Positions 8,172 through 16,261 of a stretch of DNA of 64,000 bases are shown here, piece after piece. This DNA comes from Desulfuromonas acetexigens (GTDB lineage: Bacteria; Desulfobacterota; Desulfuromonadia; Desulfuromonadales; Trichloromonadaceae), in contig NZ_FOJJ01000012.1 of the NCBI RefSeq assembly GCF_900111775.1, positions 62,001 to 126,000 on the forward strand, in the 5' to 3' direction. Under the pieces are notes generated by a model. It worked only from the letters and a program-made list of their open reading frames with translations. It was not told the DNA's origin and made no database searches. Both the position numbers and the translations under genes were made by a program. Within the stretch, counting starts at the first letter, position 1. Each line of letters begins with the position of its first letter.

Positions 8172-8531
8172 ATGAAATTGACTCAGATCGATCCGAGTTT
8201 GCTCGTCGCGCAGAATCTCAAGGCCGATGCGAAGGATACGGCCAAGCAGGATGACGCGGCGCTGCGCAAGACCTGTCAGGAGTTCGAGGCGATTTTCGTC
8301 CAGTCGATGTTCAAGACGATGCGTTCCACCGTCCCCGCCGGCGGCCTCTTTCCGCGCGGTATGGCCCAGGATTCGTTCCAGGACATGATGGATCTCGAAG
8401 TCGCCAAGGCCTCGGCCGAACAGGGACGGCTCGGCATCGCCGAGGCCCTCTACCGCCAGTTGCATCGGGATGTCGAGGCCGACGAGGCCACCCAGCCCGC
8501 GAACCCTTCCCCGCCGCCTGAAACGGACTGA
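8172..8531 (+). CDS. flgJ: FlgJ-type rod-binding protein, rod-cap domain only
   Basis: This 119-residue protein holds only the N-terminal rod-cap domain of FlgJ. The domain signature is the segment CQEFEAIFVQSMFKTMRSTV followed by FQDMMDLEVAKASAEQGRLG and IAEALYRQL. The C-terminal muramidase domain of enterobacterial FlgJ (about 310 residues in total) is absent, as in many non-enteric bacteria where a separate lytic enzyme cuts the wall. It is the last gene of the flgA-flgH-flgI-flgJ set; a GC hairpin (8532-8550) begins at its stop. Confidence 0.88.
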   Translation: MKLTQIDPSLLVAQNLKADAKDTAKQDDAALRKTCQEFEAIFVQSMFKTMRSTVPAGGLFPRGMAQDSFQDMMDLEVAKASAEQGRLGIAEALYRQLHRDVEADEATQPANPSPPPETD

Positions 8532-8550
8532 GGGGCGCGTTCAGCGCCCC
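8532..8550. terminator. GC hairpin after flgJ (weak terminator candidate)
   Basis: GGGGCGC (8532-8538) and GCGCCCC (8544-8550) pair around the loop GTTCA. It lacks a T run, so it may stabilise the mRNA end rather than stop transcription. It separates flgJ from the convergent gene at 8617. Confidence 0.4.
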
Positions 8551-8616
8551 CCCCCAGCCGATCTCCCCAGCCCCCCCCCACAAAGCACTATCTCATTCAC
8601 CCCGTCCTTCTCGTTT

Positions 8617-9414
8617 TCATTGCCCCCGTCCGCGCCGGGTCACCGCCGCAAGCAGCAGCAGATAGCCGGTGGCGGCGAGAAAGGCCAGGAAGGTGCCGAA
8701 GGGAACCCCGTAGCGGGGATAGGTCAAGGAGACGCTCAGGGCATAGGCGATGAGCGCGCCGATGCCGAAGGGATAGTTTTTGATGATGGTGTGCACCGCT
8801 TCCTTGCCGTAGGCCTGATGGATGATGAGCAGGAAGGGGAAGAGGGTGATGGGAAAGGCGGAAAGAATCCCCGAGGCGTTCGCGCCGATGAGCTTCGCCA
8901 GTCCGGTGATCAGCAACACGATGGCGGCCGCCGCCAGCGCCCGCAGCAAGAGCACCCAGCGGGTGAAGGGCACCGGATTCGTCACCCGGGTGTTTTCAAT
9001 GCGACGGAAACGCCGGGCGTAAAAGGCGGCAACGGCCACCGTCAGCAGCAATCCCGTCGGCAGATTCAGGGGCAGTCGATGCAGCAGCGCCGCCGCCAGC
9101 AGGAAGGCGAGGACGGCGGCGAGGGCCGAACCGGCGACCGCATACCTCTGCAGGCGGGCCGAAGCGCTCTGGTAGGCATGGACCAGCACCAGCGAGGCGC
9201 TCAGTCCCGCGAGGGTGTAGACCGCCCCCTGCCCGGCGAAATTGGGACCATTTTCCAGGCCGATGAAGAAGAGGGCGATGGCGGTGCCGAGAGGATAGCC
9301 GGAGAGGATCCCCGCGACTTTCGGGCTGACCCGCTCGGCCACCAGCGAAAGCCCGACTACCGCCAGGATCGAAACCAGAATCTTGGCCGGAATCAGCAGA
9401 ACCGTCAGAGACAT
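8617..9414 (-). CDS. Polytopic membrane protein with internal duplication
   Basis: This 265-residue protein is almost entirely hydrophobic, with about eight likely membrane segments. I do not recognise the family by name. Two halves resemble each other: ERVSPKVAGILSGYPLGTAI near residue 30 and KLIGANASGILSAFPITLFP near residue 160, each followed by a membrane segment and a polar loop. Such inverted duplications are common in small transporters. It lies 37 bases downstream of aconitase on the same strand, so it may be co-transcribed. A role in transport of a carboxylate or ion is possible but unsupported. Confidence 0.7.
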   Translation of the reverse strand: MSLTVLLIPAKILVSILAVVGLSLVAERVSPKVAGILSGYPLGTAIALFFIGLENGPNFAGQGAVYTLAGLSASLVLVHAYQSASARLQRYAVAGSALAAVLAFLLAAALLHRLPLNLPTGLLLTVAVAAFYARRFRRIENTRVTNPVPFTRWVLLLRALAAAAIVLLITGLAKLIGANASGILSAFPITLFPFLLIIHQAYGKEAVHTIIKNYPFGIGALIAYALSVSLTYPRYGVPFGTFLAFLAATGYLLLLAAVTRRGRGQ

Positions 9415-9451
9415 GAACGCCGTCCGCGCACGTCAACGTCCCCCGCGCCCA

Positions 9452-12121
9452 TCAAGGGGCACCCAGTCGGCGCAGCACATCGTTAAGAATCCCCCCGCTC
9501 TGGTAGTAGGCAACTTCAATCTGGGTGTCGAGGCGGCAAAGGACGGAAATCACTTCCGCCCGGCCGTCACCACGATTTATCCGCAGAGTCAGGGTTTGTC
9601 CCGGCGTCAGGGGCTGGTCTCCGCCATCGAGGCTGAAACGTTCGTTGCCGTCGAGACCCAGGGTTTTGCGGTTTTCCCCGGGGCGGAACTGCAGGGGCAG
9701 AACGCCCATGCCGATGAGGTTGGAACGGTGGATGCGCTCGAAGCTTTCCGCCAGTACCGCCCGCACCCCGAGCAGCAGCGTCCCCTTGGCCGCCCAATCG
9801 CGACTGGAACCGGTGCCGTACTCCTTGCCGGCGACGATGAGCAGCGGCGTCCCCTCCGCCTGGTAGCGCATGGCGCCGTCGTAGATGCTCAGCTCCGCGC
9901 CGCTCGGCAGGTGCCGGGTAACGCCCCCCTCCACCCCCGGAACCATTTCATTCCTGATGCGGATATTGGCCAGGGTGCCGCGCAACATCACCTGATGATT
10001 GCCGCGCCGCGCGCCGTAGGAGTTGAATTCCTCCTGGGGGACGCCCCGATCGAGCAGGTAGCGGCCGGCCGGACTCTCCGCGGGGATGGCGCCGGCGGGG
10101 GAGATGTGGTCGGTGGTGATGGAATCGCCGAGCAGGGCGAGGACGCGGGCGTCGCGGAATCCGGCAAAGCCGCGTTCGACCTCGGTCGGCGAGAGAAAAA
10201 AGGGCGGTTCCTGCACGTAGGTCGAGGCGCTGTCCCAGGCGTAGGTCAGGCCGGTGGGAACGGGCAGTTGCCGCCAGCTCTCCTGGCCATGAAAGACGTT
10301 GGCGTAGCGGGCGCGGAAGAGTTCGGCGTCGATCCGGCCGGCGAGTTCGGCGATTTCCGCCGGGCTCGGCCAGATCTCCCGCAGAAAGACCGGCTTGCCG
10401 TCGCTCCCCGTGCCCAGGGGTTCCCGGTCCAGGTCGATGCGCGTGGTCCCGGCCAGGGCGTAGGCCACCACCAGCGGCGGCGAGGCCAGCCAGTTGAGGC
10501 GGGTCAGGGGATGGATGCGTCCCTCGAAGTTGCGGTTGCCGGAGAGGATGGCGCCGACGGCCAGATCGCCCTCGGCGATGGCCCGGGCCACCGGCTCGTC
10601 GAGGGGGCCCGAGTTGCCGATGCAGGTGGTGCAGCCGTAACCGGCCAGGCGAAAGCCGAGACGGTCGAGAAAGTCCTGCAGGCCGGTGCGTTGCAGGTAG
10701 TCGCTGACCACCGGCGAGCCGGGAGCCAGGGAGGTCTTCACCCAGGGGCGGACCCCCAACCCCCGGGCCACCGCCTTTTTCGCCAGCAGCCCGGCGCCGA
10801 GCATGACCGCCGGATTGGAGGTGTTGGTGCAGGAGGTGATGGCGGCGATGACCAGATCCCCCGGGCGCAGCTCCTGCTCCGTCCCCGCCATTTGAACCGA
10901 CCGCTCCAGGTTTTGCGCGCCGATGGCCTGTTCGGTGGCGGCTTTGAGGGCGGTCAGGGGGACCCGGTCCTGGGGCCGTTTGGGCCCGGCCAGACTCGGG
11001 ACGACTTCGGCCAGGTCGAGTTCGAGCACGGCGCTGAAGAGCGGCTCGGGTGCGTCATCGGTGCGCCACAAGCCCTGGGCCTTGGCGTAGGCTTCGACCA
11101 GGGCGAGGGTGGCCTCGTCCCGTCCGGTCAGACGCAGATAGTCGAGGGTAATCCCGTCGATGGGGAAAAAACCGCAGGTAGCGCCGTACTCCGGGGCCAT
11201 GTTGGCGATGGTGGCGCGATCGGCCAAGGGCAGGCGGTTCAGCCCCGGGCCGAAGAATTCGACGAATTTGTCGACGACGCCGTAGGCGCGCAGCATCTCG
11301 GTCAGGGTCAGCACCAGGTCGGTGGCCGTCACCCCCGCGCGCAGGGCGCCGGTGAGGCGCACCCCGACGACCTCGGGGATGAGCAGGGAGACGGGCTGGC
11401 CGAGCATGGCCGCTTCGGCTTCGATCCCCCCCACGCCCCAGCCGAGGATGGCGAGACCGTTGATCATGGTGGTGTGGCTGTCGGTACCGACCAGGGTGTC
11501 GGGATAGGCGAGCTTGCGGCCATCCTGCTCCTCGCTCCAGACCGTGCGCCCGAGATATTCGAGGTTGACCTGATGGCAGATGCCGGTGCCGGGGGGGACG
11601 ACGCGAAACTGGTCGAAGGCGAGCTGCGCCCAGCGCAAGAGGGTGTAGCGTTCGCGGTTGCGTTCCATCTCCGCCGCGACGTTGCGGGCGAAAGCATCGG
11701 CCGTGCCGTAGTAGTCGACCGTCACCGAGTGGTCGATCACCAGATCGACGGGAATGCGGGGATTAACCGTCTGCGCCTCCCCTCCGGCGCGGACCAGGGC
11801 GTCACGCATGGCGGCCAGATCGACGACCGCCGGCACGCCGGTAAAGTCCTGCATCAGGACCCGCGCCGGGCGAAAGGCGATCTCCCGCTCCCCATGCCGC
11901 CTTTCCAGCCAGCCGGCCAGGGCGCGCATATCCGCCGTTGTCACCGTCTCGCCGTCCTCGTGGCGCAGCAGGTTTTCGAGCAGGATCTTCAAGGTATGGG
12001 GGAGCCGGGAGAGATCCCCGAGCTGTTCGGCGGCGGCCGCCAGGCTGTAATAATCGTAAGGGGTACCGGCGACAGCGAGGGTGCGCCGGGTCTTGAGGCT
12101 GTCCAGGGAAGGTCGGGGCAT
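9452..12121 (-). CDS. acnA: Aconitate hydratase A
   Basis: AcnA interconverts citrate and isocitrate in the TCA cycle through a [4Fe-4S] cluster. The 889-residue length is that of the AcnA/IRP1 family. The cluster cysteines are visible as ITSCTNTSNP near residue 430 and GCTTCIGNSGP near 496-499. Other hallmarks are KLAYPDTLVGTDSHTTMING and EYGTGSSRDWAAKGT. The reading frame stays open upstream to 12856, but the true start is the ATG at 12121 behind AAAAGGAGAG, and the upstream part is a shadow of the phosphatase gene. Aconitase is 50 bases after the phosphatase on the same strand. Confidence 0.96.
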   Translation of the reverse strand: MPRPSLDSLKTRRTLAVAGTPYDYYSLAAAAEQLGDLSRLPHTLKILLENLLRHEDGETVTTADMRALAGWLERRHGEREIAFRPARVLMQDFTGVPAVVDLAAMRDALVRAGGEAQTVNPRIPVDLVIDHSVTVDYYGTADAFARNVAAEMERNRERYTLLRWAQLAFDQFRVVPPGTGICHQVNLEYLGRTVWSEEQDGRKLAYPDTLVGTDSHTTMINGLAILGWGVGGIEAEAAMLGQPVSLLIPEVVGVRLTGALRAGVTATDLVLTLTEMLRAYGVVDKFVEFFGPGLNRLPLADRATIANMAPEYGATCGFFPIDGITLDYLRLTGRDEATLALVEAYAKAQGLWRTDDAPEPLFSAVLELDLAEVVPSLAGPKRPQDRVPLTALKAATEQAIGAQNLERSVQMAGTEQELRPGDLVIAAITSCTNTSNPAVMLGAGLLAKKAVARGLGVRPWVKTSLAPGSPVVSDYLQRTGLQDFLDRLGFRLAGYGCTTCIGNSGPLDEPVARAIAEGDLAVGAILSGNRNFEGRIHPLTRLNWLASPPLVVAYALAGTTRIDLDREPLGTGSDGKPVFLREIWPSPAEIAELAGRIDAELFRARYANVFHGQESWRQLPVPTGLTYAWDSASTYVQEPPFFLSPTEVERGFAGFRDARVLALLGDSITTDHISPAGAIPAESPAGRYLLDRGVPQEEFNSYGARRGNHQVMLRGTLANIRIRNEMVPGVEGGVTRHLPSGAELSIYDGAMRYQAEGTPLLIVAGKEYGTGSSRDWAAKGTLLLGVRAVLAESFERIHRSNLIGMGVLPLQFRPGENRKTLGLDGNERFSLDGGDQPLTPGQTLTLRINRGDGRAEVISVLCRLDTQIEVAYYQSGGILNDVLRRLGAP

Positions 12122-12171
12122 GGCTCTCTCCTTTTCCGGGCGGCGGTCGGGTTGTCGAATTGCGCAATGAA

Positions 12172-12966
12172 TCAGCGAAAGACCGGCCCGTGAAAGTCGG
12201 CGACGATGGCGGTGCAGTCGTCCTTGAGGATCTCGGCGGCGCCGAAGTCGGCGATGGCCCGGTAGATCTCGTCGAGGAACTCCAGGTGATCTCCCTGGAA
12301 GGAGCGCAGGGTTTCTTCCAGGCGACTGTTGCCGAAAAATTCGCCGAGGTCGTTGCTCGCGTCGGTGATGCCGTCGGTGGTGAGCAGCAGGCGATCCCCC
12401 TTGTTGAACTGGAAGGTGCACATGGCCATTTCCGGATCGTCGAAAAAGCCTAAGGGGACGCCGGTCGGAACGAGGTGGAAGATCTCGCCGCCGCGCCGCA
12501 CCATGGGGGGGACATGCCCGGCGTTGACGTAGCGCATGGTCAGGGTGTCGGGATCGATGACGCTGAAGAAGAGGGAGGAGGAGAAGAGATAGTCGAAGCG
12601 GTCGGAGCGGGTGGCGAAGGAGCGCAGGAAGCTGTTGACCATGGCCACCGTTTCCAGGGGGGTGCACTGGCGCACCGTAGCGTGGTGCAGGTAGCCGTAG
12701 ATCAGCGACATGACGACCGAGGCGGTGAGGCCATGGCCGGTGACGTCGCCGAGAAAGATCACCTGGCAGCCGCTGGGAGCGGTGAGGAAGTCGAAGTAAT
12801 CCCCGCCCAGGCCGATGGCCATGCGGTTTTTTACCCCCAGGCAGCACCAGTCGCAAGTTGGGGAGTTTTTCGGCAGGAGCAGCTGCTGGATCTCCTGGGC
12901 CAGGTCGATGTCGAATACGATGTGGTCGGCGTTTTTCATCTCTCCCCCGGTTCGGTCATTGTTCAT
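12172..12966 (-). CDS. Stand-alone PP2C (SpoIIE-type) serine phosphatase
   Basis: This 264-residue protein is a bare PPM/SpoIIE phosphatase domain with no attached sensor. Metal-binding motifs are GLGGDYFDFL near residue 55, LGDVTGHGLTASVVMS near 75 and LLLTTDGITDA near 200. Such proteins usually act in RsbU-like partner-switching, removing phosphate from an anti-sigma antagonist. No antagonist or anti-sigma gene is next to it here. ATG codons at 12966 and 12939 are both possible starts; a GGGGGAG lies just before the second. It sits 13 bases after ttcA and 50 before acnA. Confidence 0.85.
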   Translation of the reverse strand: MNNDRTGGEMKNADHIVFDIDLAQEIQQLLLPKNSPTCDWCCLGVKNRMAIGLGGDYFDFLTAPSGCQVIFLGDVTGHGLTASVVMSLIYGYLHHATVRQCTPLETVAMVNSFLRSFATRSDRFDYLFSSSLFFSVIDPDTLTMRYVNAGHVPPMVRRGGEIFHLVPTGVPLGFFDDPEMAMCTFQFNKGDRLLLTTDGITDASNDLGEFFGNSRLEETLRSFQGDHLEFLDEIYRAIADFGAAEILKDDCTAIVADFHGPVFR

Positions 12967-12979
12967 CAACCCAACAATT

Positions 12980-13771
12980 CTACACCATATCGGGCCTCTT
13001 GCCGAGGGGGGCGAAGGGCGTCAGGCGAGGATCCATCAGATGTCGGGGTTGGACGTTGCCGAGGGCGCCGATCAGGCTCCGGCGCAACTGGGGATTTTCT
13101 TCCGCCAGTTCGCTGATCAGCTGCTTCATGCGTTGGCGTTTCTGGTCGGCGGCGCCGACCACCGGGCAGGAACAGCAGACAATGGGGAAGGCGTTGCGTT
13201 CGGAGAATTCGACAATCCGGGCTTCCTCCACGTAAACCAGGGGGCGGATCACCGTATGCCGGCCGTTGTCGGCAAGCAGGCGCGGGCTCATCGCCGCCAG
13301 GGTGCCGATGTAGAACTGGTTGAGGAGGAGCGTTTCGATGAAGTCGTCGAGGTGATGGCCGAGGGCCAGCTTGTTGCAGCCGAGGCGGTCGGCCACCGTA
13401 TAGAGGACGCCGCGCCGCAGCCGGGCGCAGAAGGCGCAGTAGGAAGAGCCGGGGCGCAGTTTGGCGTCGATGATCGCCGAGCAGTCGGTACTTTCCAGGT
13501 GATAGGTGAAGCCGTGCTCGCGCAGGTGCGCTTCGATGTGGTCCTTGCGGTAGCCGGGAAAACCCGGATCGACGTTGACCGCCACCAGTTCGTAACGGAT
13601 CGGCGCCCGACGGCGCAGGCTGTCGAGGATGTGCAGCAGGGTGTAGGAATCCTTGCCGCCGGAAATCCCCACGGCGATGCGATCCCCCTCCTCGATCAGG
13701 TTGAAGTCGCCGATGGCCTGGCCGGTCTGCTTTTTGATCCGGCGAAAGAGTTGGTCTTCGATGATCGGCAC
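12980..13771 (-). CDS. ttcA: TtcA, tRNA 2-thiocytidine synthetase
   Basis: TtcA adds sulfur to cytidine 32 of certain tRNAs, using ATP and an oxygen-sensitive iron-sulfur cluster. The PP-loop SGGKDSYTLL lies near residue 38. The two cysteines of CAFC near residue 112 and the CCSCP group near 196 supply cluster ligands. The conserved GHHLDDFIETLLLN follows. At 263 residues it is slightly shorter than the E. coli enzyme (311), mainly at the ends. It is divergent from the cyclic-nucleotide-binding gene at 13900. Confidence 0.9.
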   Translation of the reverse strand: MPIIEDQLFRRIKKQTGQAIGDFNLIEEGDRIAVGISGGKDSYTLLHILDSLRRRAPIRYELVAVNVDPGFPGYRKDHIEAHLREHGFTYHLESTDCSAIIDAKLRPGSSYCAFCARLRRGVLYTVADRLGCNKLALGHHLDDFIETLLLNQFYIGTLAAMSPRLLADNGRHTVIRPLVYVEEARIVEFSERNAFPIVCCSCPVVGAADQKRQRMKQLISELAEENPQLRRSLIGALGNVQPRHLMDPRLTPFAPLGKRPDMV

Positions 13772-13899
13772 GAAAGTCTCCGGTGTGGTCAGGGACGGAT
13801 GAAAAGAACGCCCCTGCAGATGAGCGCAGGCTTAGATTTTGCAGTGGATGATAGGCCGAGTCGTCGTTGTTCATCAGCTCCTTACGGAGGACTTGCCCT

Positions 13900-14349
13900 A
13901 TGCCCGTCGCCGGACTTCGCAATCGGTTCCCCTTTTTTCAGAGCCTGCAAACCGACGAGGTCGAGCAGTTTCTCTCCTACTGCCGGCGGCTGCGCGCCGA
14001 GGCCGGAACGAACCTGTGGCAGGAAGGGGATGCAGACAATTTCGCCGCCTTCATCCTCGACGGCAAGCTCGGCATCAAAAAACGGACGGAGTTCGGCGGC
14101 AGTCAGGTGATCGTCGGGCTCTATGCTCCCGGCTCGGTGGTCGGTGAGCTGTGCCTGTTGACCAGCAATCCCCGTTCGGTTACCGCCGAAGTCATCGAAA
14201 CCGCCGACCTGCTTCTGCTGCACAGTCAAAATTTTGAAGAGATGCTCGGCAACCACTCCCAGCTCGGCATCGCCCTGCTGCGGCATATCTTTGTCACCAC
14301 CGCCCGCCGCCTGACCAAGTCCTACGAACGCATCGCCTCGGTCTTCTGA
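13900..14349 (+). CDS. Cyclic-nucleotide-binding-domain protein without HTH
   Basis: The 149-residue product is a single Crp-type effector domain with the glycine-rich beta-roll (EGDADNFAAFILDGKLGIKK, then LYAPGSVVGELCLLTSNPRS). The PGSVVGELCLL-PRS stretch corresponds to the phosphate-binding cassette of cNMP-binding proteins. No DNA-binding domain follows, so it is unlikely to be a direct transcription factor. Start chosen at the ATG at 13900, which has ACGGAGG at a good distance; an upstream in-frame start at 13867 lacks one. Ligand and partner are unknown. Confidence 0.8.
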   Translation: MPVAGLRNRFPFFQSLQTDEVEQFLSYCRRLRAEAGTNLWQEGDADNFAAFILDGKLGIKKRTEFGGSQVIVGLYAPGSVVGELCLLTSNPRSVTAEVIETADLLLLHSQNFEEMLGNHSQLGIALLRHIFVTTARRLTKSYERIASVF

Positions 14350-14419
14350 GCCGTTCTCCCCATCCTTTTATCCCATAAAACCGCCCCGACGATACAGAGA
14401 AGGTCGGATGTCGATGAAG

Positions 14420-14452
14420 GTAGGATGCCGGTGAGCGCAGCGAACCGCATCG
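14420..14452. repeat. Solo arm of GTAGGATGC-type repeat
   Basis: This 33-base sequence begins GTAGGATGCCGGTGAGC and ends GCGAACCGCATCG. It matches the inverse of the arms at 28257-28447 and is related to the pair at 41454-41531. Here only one arm is present, between the cNMP-domain gene and the convergent TIG-domain gene. Confidence 0.65.
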
Positions 14453-14481
14453 TCGGAGTGGCCGCCGGTCCTGGTGTCGCT

Positions 14482-15330
14482 TCAGGGGCTGGTAATCTGG
14501 TAGGGGGCGCTCCCTTCGCCGCCGGGACCGACCACGGTCAGGGTCAACGGCAGCGGTTCGCGGCTTAAGGGATAGCGGGTGTAGATCAGGGTGCCGCAGT
14601 CGACGTAGCGCACCTCATCCCGCCCTCCCCCCTGCTTGCCGGCGAGGGCGAGGGCGCGGTTGACCGGCGTGCCGTTGACCAGCAGGTTTGCCTGGGCGGG
14701 GAAGTTGCGTCCCCGGATGATCAGCTCGTAGGCAACGACCTGGTCGGCGCCGAGGCTGACGGAGAAGATCTCCGGCTGGCCGTCGATCATCAGGGCGTAG
14801 GGGAGGGAGCGTTGGCCGTCGGGGTTGACGACCTCGACCTGATGCATTCCCGCCGCCAGTTCGGGCAGGGTGAAGTCGATGCGGCTCGCGGAGAGGCGTT
14901 CGGCGGGGAGCTGGGCGCCGTCGACCAGCAGGCGGGCGCCCTCGGCCAGGGCCTGACCGCTGACGCTGATGCGCCGTTCGCCGTCGCAGAGATCGAGACG
15001 ATCCGGGTCCAGGGTGCGGATCTCGGGGCGCGGGGTGCCGACGCGCAGGATGAACGCCGGTTGGATGCCCCCGTGGCTGTCGGCCAGGGTCAGGCGATAG
15101 TCCCCCTCGGGCAGCTCCGGCACGGTGAAAATCAGTTCCCGCTCCGTCCAGGTTTCCGGGCGCAGAGCCTGATCCCCGAGGACAACCAGGGTGTCGTCAG
15201 CGAAGGGCCCGCCGCTGACCCGGACAAGCCCCCCGGGAACGGTGGTGGAGGGGCTGATGGCGGTGATTTCCAGCGAGAAGGCCGGAGCGACCGCCAACCA
15301 CAGAAGGAGCAGCGTGCCGAGAAGTTTCAT
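14482..15330 (-). CDS. Secreted IPT/TIG-domain protein
   Basis: After a signal peptide (MKLLGTLLLLWLAVAPAFSL), the 282-residue protein contains about three Ig-like IPT/TIG repeats. They are recognisable as ITAISPSTTVPGGLVRVSG, IRTLDPDRLDLCDGERRISV and FSVSLGADQVVAYELIIRG, each opening a beta-sandwich of about 85 residues. Proteins of this type are periplasmic or surface exposed and bind partners or carbohydrate; no specific role can be assigned. The start at 15330 is set by the signal peptide and a GGAG site. It follows ccsB on the same strand, with a palindrome between them. Confidence 0.75.
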   Translation of the reverse strand: MKLLGTLLLLWLAVAPAFSLEITAISPSTTVPGGLVRVSGGPFADDTLVVLGDQALRPETWTERELIFTVPELPEGDYRLTLADSHGGIQPAFILRVGTPRPEIRTLDPDRLDLCDGERRISVSGQALAEGARLLVDGAQLPAERLSASRIDFTLPELAAGMHQVEVVNPDGQRSLPYALMIDGQPEIFSVSLGADQVVAYELIIRGRNFPAQANLLVNGTPVNRALALAGKQGGGRDEVRYVDCGTLIYTRYPLSREPLPLTLTVVGPGGEGSAPYQITSP

Positions 15331-15364
15331 GGGAACTCCAAGGGAGCGTGAGGCGTGAATGGGT

Positions 15365-15388
15365 AGGGGCGCAGCATGCTGCGCCCCT
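15365..15388. repeat. GTAGGGGCGCA-type palindrome
   Basis: These 24 bases form a perfect palindrome of AGGGGCGCAGCA and its complement. A larger relative lies at 48101-48174 between gatB and gatA. It sits between ccsB and the TIG-domain gene and could act as an mRNA hairpin. Confidence 0.6.
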
Positions 15389-15400
15389 GATCTCACATTC

Positions 15401-16243
15401 TCAACTCCCGTAGGAATGCAGGCCCGAGAGCAACAGGTTGACGCCGAGATAGCAGAAGATCGTCGCGGCGAAGCCGATGATCGACAGCCAGGCCGCCTTG
15501 CGCCCGACCCAGCCCCGGGTGAAGCGGGCATGGAGGAAAGCCGCGTAGATGAACCAGATGATCAGGCTCCAGGTCTCTTTCGGGTCCCAGCTCCAGTAGG
15601 TGCCCCAGGCGTAGTTGGCCCAGGCGGCGCCGGTGATGATCCCCAAAGAGAGCATGGGAAAGCCGAACATGATCGCCTTGTAGTTGATGTCGTCGAGCAC
15701 TTTGGCGCTGGGAAAAATCCCCATCAGGCCCTGGTTGTTCCCCTTGCGCTCCTCGCGGCCGATCATCAGCAGGTACATGATCGAGGCGCCGCAGGCAACG
15801 GCGAAGGCGGCATAGCCGAGGAAGCAGGTGATGACGTGGTAGGTCAGCCAGTTGCTCTGCAAGGCCGGCACCAGCGGCTGGATCTCGGCGTTGAGGCCGA
15901 GCTGCGCCCAGATCATGAAGATGAAGGCGAAGGGGATGACGAAAGCCCCGACGGCGCGCTGCTTGTACTTGAGATCCATCAGCAGATAGCAGAGGGCGAT
16001 ACTCCAGGCGAAGAAGACGACCGACTCGTAGAGGTTGGAGAGGGGCGCCTGCTGGAAACCAAGAGCGTAGGCCTCGCGCCAGCGCAGGCCGATGGCGATG
16101 GTGTTGGCGACGAAACCGGCCCAGACCACTCCGGTTGCGGTCAGGCCGATGGCCTGGACGCGACTGACGATGTAGACGATGAAGAGCACCATCGCGGCAA
16201 AGTAGGCGATGGTCGTGATATTGAAAAAGAGGGAACTGGTCAT
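15401..16243 (-). CDS. ccsB: Cytochrome c maturation haem handling protein (CcsB/CcsA/ResC family)
   Basis: This integral membrane protein works with ResB in the System II pathway to bring haem across the membrane and attach it to apocytochromes c. The 280-residue product has about eight membrane segments and the tryptophan-rich haem-binding WWD motif as WGTYWSWDPKETWSL near residue 212. Conserved histidines flank that motif. It is known under the names CcsA, CcsB and ResC in different genomes. It lies 18 bases after resB and is clearly co-transcribed with it. The host needs this system for its c-type cytochromes, such as the one at 59819. Confidence 0.92.
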   Translation of the reverse strand: MTSSLFFNITTIAYFAAMVLFIVYIVSRVQAIGLTATGVVWAGFVANTIAIGLRWREAYALGFQQAPLSNLYESVVFFAWSIALCYLLMDLKYKQRAVGAFVIPFAFIFMIWAQLGLNAEIQPLVPALQSNWLTYHVITCFLGYAAFAVACGASIMYLLMIGREERKGNNQGLMGIFPSAKVLDDINYKAIMFGFPMLSLGIITGAAWANYAWGTYWSWDPKETWSLIIWFIYAAFLHARFTRGWVGRKAAWLSIIGFAATIFCYLGVNLLLSGLHSYGS

Positions 16244-16261
16244 AATGGCATTCTCCGTGGA

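Noticed and set aside
9383-12193. A 936-residue open frame on the plus strand
   Set aside because: It lies exactly opposite aconitase, has no known motif and shows the glycine/alanine/arginine bias of an antisense shadow in GC-rich DNA.
9452-12856. A 1134-residue aconitase reading frame
   Set aside because: The first 245 residues are arginine- and proline-rich nonsense overlapping the phosphatase gene; the aconitase family start with a strong ribosome site is at 12121.
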